DNA from: Elusimicrobiota bacterium | Lineage (GTDB): Bacteria; Elusimicrobiota; Elusimicrobia; UBA1565; UBA9628 | DNA length: 36,430 nucleotides | Reading direction: 5' to 3' | Assembly (NCBI GenBank): GCA_027327915.1 | Contig: DAHVWT010000013.1 | Coordinates: 1-36,430, forward strand | In this document: one piece after another, positions 16,709-24,057 of the stretch | Layout: each line of letters starts with the position of its first letter | Position numbering within the stretch: the first letter of the stretch is position 1 | Notes under the pieces: generated by a model | Databases searched by the model: none | What the model saw: only the letters and a program-made list of their open reading frames with translations | What the model was told of the DNA's origin: nothing | Position numbers and translations under genes: made by a program

Positions 16709-17427
16709 GGCCCGAAACCGAATCCTTTGAAAAGATCCTGCGAATCTCCAGCGTCCGCCGCGGCTGCCTTGGGCTTTTCTTTCGGCTTCGGGGCCTGTTC
16801 CTCGGCCGGGGGCTGGGCGCCGGGGAGCGCCGCCATCTTGGCGCCGCCCGGGTTGACGGCGGGGGCGACGATCGTCTTTCGGATGCCCTGGTCGAAGATG
16901 ACGGTTCCCGTCTTCTCGTTGTAGTAAAAGTGGAAGGGGCTTTCCTTAAGCTGTGGCTCGTAGGCGCGCCCGAGTTCGGTCTTCTCCTGCTCCCAGCCCG
17001 GGTTGAAAAGGAGCTTGCCGCGCAGGTCCACGATGCCGTCCAGAATCGGGAAGGAAAATCGGATCCGGTAGACGCCGTTGGTGTCGCTGACGCCCGGATC
17101 GAAGGAGCTCACATTGAAGCCAGGCGAGGCCTCCCCGGACTCGACCTCGGCCTCTCCCGAGGCCACGGCCCTTACGACCACGCCCTGGATGGGATGGTCC
17201 TGATAGTCGGTGATGATGCCTTGAAGGTAGCCGTCGAGAAAGGGGGTCTCCTTGGGGATGGAGAAGAAGAAAAGGTCGTGAGTCCCGGAGACTTTCTTCG
17301 TGACCGACAGATCGACCGCCTGGCCCTCGGCGTAGTCGTGCCGCACGAGGGCCTTGTTGGAGGGGCCGCAGGCGGCAAGGGAAAGCGCGATGGCCGGGGC
17401 GAGAACGGCGTGTCGGCGGCGGATCAT
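16705..17427 (-). CDS. Lipoprotein of the motor operon, function unknown
   Basis: The 240-residue product has a clear lipoprotein signal: MIRRRH, a hydrophobic core, lipobox LAAC with the acylated Cys at residue 20. The ATG at 17427 is chosen because it starts this signal and overlaps the motB stop by 4 bp (ATGA). Residues about 45-100 (SIPKETPFLDGYLQGIITDY, PIQGVVVRAVASG) resemble the beta-sandwich of carboxypeptidase-regulatory/PegA-like domains, and a later DTNGVYRIRFSFP strand fits this. The C-terminal ~45 residues are Pro-, Ala- and Lys-rich and low complexity. Its place straight after motB suggests an outer-membrane-anchored accessory of the motor, such as a periplasmic collar or anchoring part; this is inference. 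I recognise no named family. Confidence 0.85.
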   Translation of the reverse strand: MIRRRHAVLAPAIALSLAACGPSNKALVRHDYAEGQAVDLSVTKKVSGTHDLFFFSIPKETPFLDGYLQGIITDYQDHPIQGVVVRAVASGEAEVESGEASPGFNVSSFDPGVSDTNGVYRIRFSFPILDGIVDLRGKLLFNPGWEQEKTELGRAYEPQLKESPFHFYYNEKTGTVIFDQGIRKTIVAPAVNPGGAKMAALPGAQPPAEEQAPKPKEKPKAAAADAGDSQDLFKGFGFGP

Positions 17428-18116
17428 CCGCGGCCTTCCGGAGACGGCGCCGCGGCGGCCGCGGCGCCGCCGACTCCGGCCGCCGCGGGCTTCGTGGCGC
17501 CGTTTTTGACGAGGATGACGACGCGGCGATTTTTGGCCCGGCCCTCCGGCGTGGCGTTCGTCGTGACGGGGCGGTACTGCCCGTATCCCATCGCGCCCAG
17601 CCGGTAGGGCATGAGGCCGAATTTCTCGATCAAGAGCCTCGCGACGCTGGTCGCCCGCGCCGTCGAGAGCTCCCAATTCGAGTCAAAATATTGGTTCGAG
17701 ATCGGCTGGTTGTCGGTATATCCCTCGACGATAATGTCGTGGTCCGTCTCAAGCTTCTTGAGGACGGGAGCGAGCTTCGCCAGGATCCCCTCGATCGTGG
17801 ACGTGGGCTCGGCCGAGCCGCTCTTGAAGAAGGCGGCATGGCCCTCCTCATCGATCGAGATCTTCAGGCCGTCCTTATCGATCGAGACCTGGCCGTGCAT
17901 CGCTCCTTCCTTCATCATCTTCTTGACCTCTTGGGAGGCCTGCTGGACATTCTTGTTGAGCGCCGCGGAGAGGGCGTAAAGAATAATGAAAAAGCATACC
18001 AACTCTGTCATTAAGTCCGCGTAATTGACGAGCCAGGGCGGCGCCGGGTGGCCGATCTGCGCGACCTTGGGGTCGCTCTCGTCGATGAAACCCCGCGGCG
18101 GGCGAAGGACGGCCAT
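17424..18116 (-). CDS. motB: MotB-type stator protein
   Basis: MotB forms the ion channel of the rotary stator with MotA and anchors it to peptidoglycan. The 230-residue product has a short cytoplasmic tail, one membrane helix (about 27-50, PPWLVNYADLMTELVCFFII) with the essential ion-carrying Asp at residue 34, a linker, and an OmpA-like peptidoglycan-binding domain (about 85-205; VEGYTDNQPI, NWELSTARA, GYGQYRPV). The last ~25 residues are Ala-rich. It starts 16 bases after motA, with GGAG close to the ATG. Unlike the gliding stator proteins AglQ/AglS of Myxococcus, it keeps the peptidoglycan-binding domain, so it should work as a fixed flagellar-style stator. Confidence 0.95.
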   Translation of the reverse strand: MAVLRPPRGFIDESDPKVAQIGHPAPPWLVNYADLMTELVCFFIILYALSAALNKNVQQASQEVKKMMKEGAMHGQVSIDKDGLKISIDEEGHAAFFKSGSAEPTSTIEGILAKLAPVLKKLETDHDIIVEGYTDNQPISNQYFDSNWELSTARATSVARLLIEKFGLMPYRLGAMGYGQYRPVTTNATPEGRAKNRRVVILVKNGATKPAAAGVGGAAAAAAPSPEGRG

Positions 18117-18132
18117 GGGCTCCGGCTTCCTC

Positions 18133-18969
18133 CTACGCCGCCGGCGGCGCCGGCGCGGCGCCGGGCGTCGCGGCGGGCTGGGCCGCGGCCGGGGTTCCCG
18201 CCTTAATCACCATGCGCTTGGCGGGCTCGAGATAGGCTTTGAGATTGGCCTCGACGACGCTCGGGTTGGCCCCGCTCTGAAGCAGGAGAACCCCCCGGAT
18301 GATGATTTCCTTGACGAGAAGCTCCTCTTCCGAGCGCCGGCGGAGCTTGCCGCCCATGGGAAGGAAGATGAGGTAACCCGAGCCCAAACCAAAGAAGGCC
18401 GAGGCGAGGGCCAGCGCCATGCGGCGCGGCACGGCGGACACGTCGCTGATCGTCGCGAGCATCATGATCATGCCCAGCACGGTGCCGATGATGCCGAAGG
18501 CCGGGGCGTAAGTTCCCATGGCGTTGAAGATTTCCTGGCCCACCTTGTGGCGCTCCCGAATGAAGCCGATCTCGGTCTCGAGCATGTTCCGGATGAACTC
18601 CGCGTCCGCCGCGTCGATGACGAGCTGGATGCCCCGGCGCATGAAGTCGTTCGGAATGTTCTTGATCTCGTTTTGAAGGGCGAGAAAGCCCTCCTTCTTC
18701 GCCTTCTGGGCGAGGGTCACAAAAGTGCCGACGATGTTCGAGGTGTCCTCCCCGCTCGAGAAAAGGACTTTTCTGACGATGCGCCCGAGCCCCACCACCT
18801 GGCTCAAGGGGTAGTTGACCAGGGTCGCGCAGAAGGTCCCCCCCATGACGACCAGGAAGGCCTCCATGTTGATGAAGGGCTTAAAACCTTCCATGCCCTC
18901 GCTGTGGTAGATGTTGGCGACGACCATCAAAAACCCAACGAGAATCCCCAGCACCGTCGCTATGTCCAC
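18133..18969 (-). CDS. motA: MotA-type stator protein
   Basis: MotA is the inner-membrane stator subunit that pushes on the rotor protein FliG. The 278-residue product has four membrane segments (about 3-20, 35-52, 150-175, 190-212) and a large cytoplasmic loop. The two conserved prolines are Pro156 in YAPAFGIIGTVLG and Pro204 in IFLPMGG. In the rotor-contact segment KAKKEGFLALQNEI the position of E. coli Arg90 is Lys91, and the position of Glu98 is Gln99, so one of the two key charges is missing. The C-terminal ~30 residues are Ala/Pro-rich. The start is a GTG with AGGGGG upstream, six bases after flbD. Confidence 0.96.
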   Translation of the reverse strand: MDIATVLGILVGFLMVVANIYHSEGMEGFKPFINMEAFLVVMGGTFCATLVNYPLSQVVGLGRIVRKVLFSSGEDTSNIVGTFVTLAQKAKKEGFLALQNEIKNIPNDFMRRGIQLVIDAADAEFIRNMLETEIGFIRERHKVGQEIFNAMGTYAPAFGIIGTVLGMIMMLATISDVSAVPRRMALALASAFFGLGSGYLIFLPMGGKLRRRSEEELLVKEIIIRGVLLLQSGANPSVVEANLKAYLEPAKRMVIKAGTPAAAQPAATPGAAPAPPAA

Positions 18970-18975
18970 GAGTTT

Positions 18976-19203
18976 CTAACCCCCTTTCTCCGTCTGCGCG
19001 ACCAAACGCACGGCCTCGACCTTCGCCAAAAGATGGGCCCTATATTCCAGCACTTTTCGGGTGATTTCGTCAGCGCTCTCCATGACGATGTAACGGTTCC
19101 CGTTCGTGAGCGCCACGACGGTTTCCCGGCCGGGCTCCATGTTCTCGATGAGCTCGGCGTTCACCACGATCTGGCTCCCGTTGAGCTTGCGCAGCGTGAT
19201 CAT
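18976..19203 (-). CDS. flbD: FlbD/SwrD family protein
   Basis: The 75-residue product matches FlbD/SwrD: MITLRKLNGSQIVVNAELIE, then ETVVALTNGNRYIVMESADE. In Bacillus SwrD raises flagellar torque, apparently through the stators, and flbD genes commonly precede motA in flagellar operons, as here. The ATG overlaps the stop of the coiled-coil gene by 4 bp, and motA follows after six bases. It is a small cytoplasmic protein without membrane segment. A role in loading or powering the MotAB stators of this locus is inferred from the family and position. Confidence 0.92.
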   Translation of the reverse strand: MITLRKLNGSQIVVNAELIENMEPGRETVVALTNGNRYIVMESADEITRKVLEYRAHLLAKVEAVRLVAQTEKGG

Positions 19204-22010
19204 TTGGAGGAAGGTTTTTTCTTGCGGAGAACGTCCATCCAGGAACGGGACTCCGCCTCCTCAAGCCGGCGCTTGAGCTTGGCGATTTCCTCCTTGTTCG
19301 CTTGCGCCTGGCGCCGCCACACGTCCTCCGCCTGCACCTTCTCGGAGATTTCCTTTAATTTCGCGTCGGCGGCATCCCGGGCCTTGCCGGCGTCCTTCTT
19401 GGCCGCGGCGAGCGCCTCCTCGAGCTCCTTGATGCGGCGGGCCGACGCCTCCTCCTGGGCCTTGGACGTGCCGGCGAAGGCATCCTTCCACCGCTCCATC
19501 TCTTCGAAGCGCTTCTGGTACTCGGTGAGCCGCGACTGAGCCTCCTTGAGCTCGGCTCGGGCGAAGGCGGCCTCCTGGAGCTTGGAGGAGGACTCCATGA
19601 TGCGCCGGCGAAGCTCCGCGAGCCTGCTTTCGAGCTGGGCATACTCCTCTCTCGAGTTGGCGAGCTGCCGTTCGAGTTCGGCCCTTCGCGCCTGGGCCTC
19701 GCGCTTCTCCTCCATCACGGCCGCGATCGCCGCGGCGCGACCGCGCTCCCGCTCGAGCTCGGCCTCCTCGCGCAGGTCCTTGATCTCGGCCCCTTGAGCG
19801 GCGAGCATCCGGCGCAGGTCCTCGTTTTCAGCGCGCAGTTCCGTGACGCCCTCCGGAGAAAGCCGCACGAGCTCCTTGGAAAGCTCCTCGTTGCGCTCCG
19901 CGGCTCCTTTCGCTTTCTCCTCCGTCTCGCCCAGCCTCCGCTGGGCCGAGGCGAGCTCGGAGCGCAGTCCCTCGAGGGCCTGGTCCCTTTGAGCCAGGCG
20001 CTCCCGCATCTCGACGCGCAGGGCCTCGAGGGCCCTCTCGCGCTCGGCGAGCTTCTCCGCGAGCTCGGAGCGGAACGACTCCACGCCCCTTTCCTTCTGC
20101 AGAAGCTTCTCCGACCACTCGGCGTCCTTGTCCGAGAGGGCCTTGTGGTGGAGGGCGATCTCCTCCTGGAGGCGCATGATTTCGGCCCCCATCCGCGCGC
20201 GAACACCCTCCCATTCGCTCCGCAGCTTCTGCATCCGGTCGGGAAGGCTCCGCTCGAACTCCTCGCGGAGAACCGCCTCGCGGCGCGCGATCTCGTTGGC
20301 CTTGTCGCGCTCCATCTCCTCGATGATGCGGGCCTTGATCTTCTTGATCTCCTCCTCGGCCAGCGTGCGGATTTTCACCTTCTCGAACTCGATCCCCTCC
20401 GCGGCCTTCTTCGCCAAGGCGGATTGGACGGCGAGCTGCCGCTCCAGAACGGCCTTGTGGTTCATGAGATCCTGTTTTTCCTTGGCGGACGAGGCAAGCT
20501 GGATCTTGAATTGCGCCGCGGCGGCGCGCAGCGGCGCCGCTTGGCGCTCCATCGCCGAGCAAATTCCACGAAGCCGCAGCATCTCGGCCTTGAGGCGCTC
20601 CGAGTCCTTGATCGCGGCCTCCATCTCGAGGGCCTTCCTGTCCCGCTCGGCCTCGGCCTTGGCGGCCTTTTCCTTGAGGACGTCCATCTGCGCGCGCTCC
20701 TTGAGGAGCTCCGCGACCTTTTCCTCGATCGACGCTTTTTGGACGGCCGTGCGCTCGGATTCGGCCTCGGCTTTCGCGATCTTTTGTTCGAGAGCCTCGA
20801 TCCGGGCGGCATCCTGGCTCTTCACCTGCTCCGCCTGCGCCAGCCGGGCCTCGATCGCCGCGCGAGCCGCGGCCGCCCGGGCGAGGTCCTCCTCGGCCCT
20901 CGCGGCTCTTTCCTTAAAAGCCTCCACCTGCCGGCGGTCCTGTTCGAACTCGGCCAACCGGGACTCCGCCTCGCGCTGCTGCTTAAGCGCCGATTCGATC
21001 CGGCTCTCCGCCCTGGCGGCCTGCTCCCGGGCCATCGACAATTCGACGGCCGCCGCCGAACGGGCGCCCTCCAGCTCCGTAAGCCGCGCCTCTAAATCCT
21101 TGCTCCGCCTCTCGACCCCATCTTTTTGCCGAAGCGCCGCGTCGAGATCGCTCTCCGCCTTGGAGGCCCGTTCCCGGGCCGCTGATAATTCGGCCGCGGC
21201 CGCCTCCAGATCCTGGACTCGCCCCTCGGCGCGCTCGAGAGCGATCTGGGTCTTCACGGCTTCGGCGGCTCTTGCCTTGAGCTCGTGCAGCTCGGCTATG
21301 ATCGAGGCCCGCTCCCGGGCCATGTCGCCGATCTTGCCATCGGCTTCTTTTTTATGAAAAACAGCCCGCTCAAGATCGAGTTCGACCGCTCGCAGCCTCT
21401 CCGCCAGGGGGCGGAGGGTCCGGATCTCCTCCTCCTTGGCGAGAAACGCCCGCTGCCATTGCGCGCGCTCCTCGAGGCTCCGGCGCTCGAGCTCCTGGAT
21501 GCGAAGCGCGAAATGGGCCTCCATCTCCTTGTCGGCGGCATCCCGGCCCTGCATCTGAGTTCGCAAGGAGGACATCCAAGTCTCGCGCTCGGCCGTGAGC
21601 TTCTCTTCCATCTGCCGGAGCCTTCCCTCGAGATCGAGGCGGCGCCCCTCCTCCTCCTGGTCACGGCGCTCGCGGCGGACCTTCTCCTGGAGTTCCTTGA
21701 TGGCCGCCTCCACCTTGCTGGCGGTTTCGGATTCCTGCTGGCTCTTGAGGCTCGCGAGGAGGACCTTTTCGCGCTCCTGGACGAGGCGGCTTTCGAGATC
21801 GGCGACCTTCTTTTCAAGGTTCTCTTTCTCAGGGGCTGCGGGCGGCGCCTGGAAGGCGCCGAGAGCCGATGGCGGGGGCGGCAGCCCCGGGCCCAAGGAG
21901 GGCTTCGAAAGCGGCGGGGGCGGCGGGGAATTCAAGGGGTTCAGAGGGTTCAAGGGCGGAAGCGGCGGCAGCTGCGGAGGCCTGGGTTCCTGGTTTTTGT
22001 CGCTGGACAT
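19200..22010 (-). CDS. Long cytoplasmic coiled-coil protein of the motor operon
   Basis: The 936-residue product starts with a Pro/Leu-rich tract (residues about 8-60, units such as PLNPLN) and is then almost entirely coiled coil to about residue 920, ending in a basic tail (LRKKKPSSK). Composition is dominated by Glu, Ala, Arg, Leu and Lys in heptad patterns (for example LAEREREALEAL-like runs). There is no signal peptide, membrane helix, ATPase motif or Cys pair, so it is not an SMC protein. It sits 23 bases after the FliF/FliG-like gene and overlaps flbD by 4 bp, tying it to the motor. A cytoplasmic scaffold linking rotor units, loosely like AglZ in Myxococcus gliding, is one possibility (analogy only). 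Confidence 0.85.
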   Translation of the reverse strand: MSSDKNQEPRPPQLPPLPPLNPLNPLNSPPPPPLSKPSLGPGLPPPPSALGAFQAPPAAPEKENLEKKVADLESRLVQEREKVLLASLKSQQESETASKVEAAIKELQEKVRRERRDQEEEGRRLDLEGRLRQMEEKLTAERETWMSSLRTQMQGRDAADKEMEAHFALRIQELERRSLEERAQWQRAFLAKEEEIRTLRPLAERLRAVELDLERAVFHKKEADGKIGDMARERASIIAELHELKARAAEAVKTQIALERAEGRVQDLEAAAAELSAARERASKAESDLDAALRQKDGVERRSKDLEARLTELEGARSAAAVELSMAREQAARAESRIESALKQQREAESRLAEFEQDRRQVEAFKERAARAEEDLARAAAARAAIEARLAQAEQVKSQDAARIEALEQKIAKAEAESERTAVQKASIEEKVAELLKERAQMDVLKEKAAKAEAERDRKALEMEAAIKDSERLKAEMLRLRGICSAMERQAAPLRAAAAQFKIQLASSAKEKQDLMNHKAVLERQLAVQSALAKKAAEGIEFEKVKIRTLAEEEIKKIKARIIEEMERDKANEIARREAVLREEFERSLPDRMQKLRSEWEGVRARMGAEIMRLQEEIALHHKALSDKDAEWSEKLLQKERGVESFRSELAEKLAERERALEALRVEMRERLAQRDQALEGLRSELASAQRRLGETEEKAKGAAERNEELSKELVRLSPEGVTELRAENEDLRRMLAAQGAEIKDLREEAELERERGRAAAIAAVMEEKREAQARRAELERQLANSREEYAQLESRLAELRRRIMESSSKLQEAAFARAELKEAQSRLTEYQKRFEEMERWKDAFAGTSKAQEEASARRIKELEEALAAAKKDAGKARDAADAKLKEISEKVQAEDVWRRQAQANKEEIAKLKRRLEEAESRSWMDVLRKKKPSSK

Positions 22011-22033
22011 GGCGTTTTAAGCTCCTTGATGTC

Positions 22034-23977
22034 TCATCGTGATGTCGCTTGAGCCTTGATGCCCTCGACCCACGCCTGCAGTTGCGGGTCGGGGCGAAGT
22101 CGCAGCAGCTCGTCGAAATGCGGGAGGGCCTCTCCGGTCCTCCCCATCTGGTGCAGGGCCGTGGCCAGGTACTGCCGGGCCTCGGCGTAGGCCGGATCGA
22201 GCGAGACGGCATACTCGAAATACTGGAGAGCCTCCTGAAGGTTGCCGGCTTGATAGAGGCCGGCCCCCGCGTTGAAATAGGACTGCGCCTGCTGGGAGCC
22301 CTCCGAGGGCCGCGCGGCTGGCGCGGGCAGGGCCTCCGAGCCGCCTTTTCCGGCGAGACGGGCCTGGCGCCTCTCCCGCACCGACATCTCCTCCTCCATT
22401 CCCTCGAGGCCTAGCCCGCCCTCGGGACGCTCCCGGACGCTGATCTTCCCCTCGCGCTCGAGTTTCCGGATCTCGTCTAAAATTTTGGCCCGCTCCTCGT
22501 CGATCTGGGCGGTGGTGGTGTTCGCGGCGTATTCGATCGCTTCCTTAAGAAGGGCGGCCGCGCCGCTCGACATGTTGGAGAGGAACTTGTTGACGACCTC
22601 GGGGGCGGAGTTCTGGAGCGCCCGCGCCATGATCTCGGGCTTGAGCTCCCGCACGATGATCTGCATCTCCCTGTCGGGGAAGCGCGTCACGTCGTCGAAG
22701 GTCAACACGAACTTGCGCACCCGCTCATAGAGCGTCGGCTTCTCGTTTTTGAGGTAGTTGAGGATGTTGTTGCGCGTCGTCATGTCGGCTTCTTCGAGCA
22801 GCTGGGTCAGCCGTTCCATCCCTCCGACCACGAAGTCGACGTTCTCCTTGACCTCGGCGTCGATCGCGAGGACCTGCTCGCGCGAGAGCTGGCGCACGGT
22901 CAGGGCCTCGAGCGCGACCTTGGCCTGGAGCTCGATGGGAAGGGAGGTGAGGACCGCGCGGGCGTATTCGGGCCTGAGGTAGCTCGCCACGACCGCGATG
23001 ACCCAGGGCTCCTCTTTGCGCAGGAGGAACATGTAGACCAGGCGCTTGATGTTCTCCTCGTTAATATAGGCGAAAGGCTCGAATTTCTTCATCTGTTCAT
23101 CCTCCTCGGGCGGAGGCTCCGGGGGCTTGCGCTGGAGGGTGATGTCGAGCTTGCCCTCTTCGAGAAGATCCTCCCCCCCCTTGCCGCCCCCCTCTTCCCC
23201 GGGCTTTTCCTCGATGTTGACCTCCGCTCCGGGCTTTTCCATCAAGGCCCGCACGTACTGCCGGAAAAACCGCGCGAGGGGACCGAACAGGAACGCGAGA
23301 AAGAGGAGAAGCAGCAAGGCGTAGAGAAGCGGCAGGTAGACGTTCGGCTTTTTGACGTCCTCGCGCCAATCGATCTTGACCGGGGCCGTATAGAACGGCG
23401 TCGCCCGGAAAAAGACGTCCTGGGGCTTCAACTGGTACTGCGCCATGGCGTCCACGATGCGCGAGCGCACGAGGTCCTGCTCGGTCTTCGTCTTGAGCGT
23501 CGTGTCGTCGTGGATCACGGTGACCGCGAGCTTCTTGAAGACCGGGATGACGGCGAAGCGCTGCTCCTTGAGCCCTTTGACCTGCTGGGCTTGCTGGGCC
23601 TGCGCCGCTTCGGGCGGGATGGGAGGAGCCTTGTCCCCCGAGATCGTCTTCGGCTTGGGGATGCCGGGCATGAGCTCGAGCGTCTGCAGACCGGCTGATT
23701 TCGCCCCCTGCTTCTCCTTGTAGCGCTCGGCCAAGCCCATGCCGGAGCGCGACGACTCCTCGCTTTGTATCTTGACCTCCATCTCGACGTCGACGAAGGC
23801 CTTGGCTTTCCCCTTGCCCAGGATGGGATCGAGGATGTCCTCCTGGATCTTCTGCTCCGCCTCGTCCTTGATCCTGTTCTGCTCCTTGAGAAGCGAGATA
23901 TCCGGAGACTGGAGGGCCGCCGACGCGGTCGAAACCGCCGCTAGGACGCATAAAGCCGTTGTTTTCCATCCTTTCAT
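22034..23977 (-). CDS. FliF-like / FliG-like / TPR fusion protein (putative single-chain rotor)
   Basis: This 647-residue protein has, in order: a signal peptide (1-21); a periplasmic part (about 30-210) with FliF-like features (EQKIQEDILDPILG, VDVEMEVKI, FKKLAVTVIHDD); a membrane helix (213-233); an acidic linker (245-298); a FliG middle and C-terminal region (about 305-515); and TPRs (about 561-640). FliG-like landmarks are EEPWVIAVVASYL (322-334), VVGGMERLTQLL (383-394), FDDVTRFPDREMQ and KFLSNMSSGAAALL (464-477). The FliM-docking EHPQ motif reads EEPW. The positions of E. coli Lys264, Arg281, Asp288, Asp289 and Arg297 are Gln455, Gly472, Glu479, Ala480 and Thr488. ATG 23977 is chosen because it starts the signal peptide and lies below the promoter at 24002-24030. 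It heads the motor operon. Confidence 0.85.
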   Translation of the reverse strand: MKGWKTTALCVLAAVSTASAALQSPDISLLKEQNRIKDEAEQKIQEDILDPILGKGKAKAFVDVEMEVKIQSEESSRSGMGLAERYKEKQGAKSAGLQTLELMPGIPKPKTISGDKAPPIPPEAAQAQQAQQVKGLKEQRFAVIPVFKKLAVTVIHDDTTLKTKTEQDLVRSRIVDAMAQYQLKPQDVFFRATPFYTAPVKIDWREDVKKPNVYLPLLYALLLLLFLAFLFGPLARFFRQYVRALMEKPGAEVNIEEKPGEEGGGKGGEDLLEEGKLDITLQRKPPEPPPEEDEQMKKFEPFAYINEENIKRLVYMFLLRKEEPWVIAVVASYLRPEYARAVLTSLPIELQAKVALEALTVRQLSREQVLAIDAEVKENVDFVVGGMERLTQLLEEADMTTRNNILNYLKNEKPTLYERVRKFVLTFDDVTRFPDREMQIIVRELKPEIMARALQNSAPEVVNKFLSNMSSGAAALLKEAIEYAANTTTAQIDEERAKILDEIRKLEREGKISVRERPEGGLGLEGMEEEMSVRERRQARLAGKGGSEALPAPAARPSEGSQQAQSYFNAGAGLYQAGNLQEALQYFEYAVSLDPAYAEARQYLATALHQMGRTGEALPHFDELLRLRPDPQLQAWVEGIKAQATSR

Positions 23978-24001
23978 TAATAGGAAGAGCCTCGACCGCT
24001 T

Positions 24002-24030
24002 AGTGTAAAGAGCGCATGTAAAATTTTCAA
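24002..24030 (-). promoter_or_regulatory. Promoter of the motor operon
   Basis: TTGAAA (24030-24025), 17-base spacer, TACACT (24007-24002) on the minus strand. The predicted start near 23995 leaves an ~18-base leader containing CGAGG before the ATG at 23977. No terminator hairpin is visible between the PorV gene and this promoter, so read-through from the riboswitch-controlled upstream promoter is also possible. The rest of the 80-base gap (23978-24057) shows nothing else. Confidence 0.7.
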
Positions 24031-24057
24031 GACAAGACATAAAACTCTTTAAGCCCC

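Noticed and set aside
19200-22010. SMC or RecN-type ATPase for the long coiled-coil protein
   Set aside because: No Walker A, signature or Walker B motif and no hinge domain; only a Pro-rich head and heptads.
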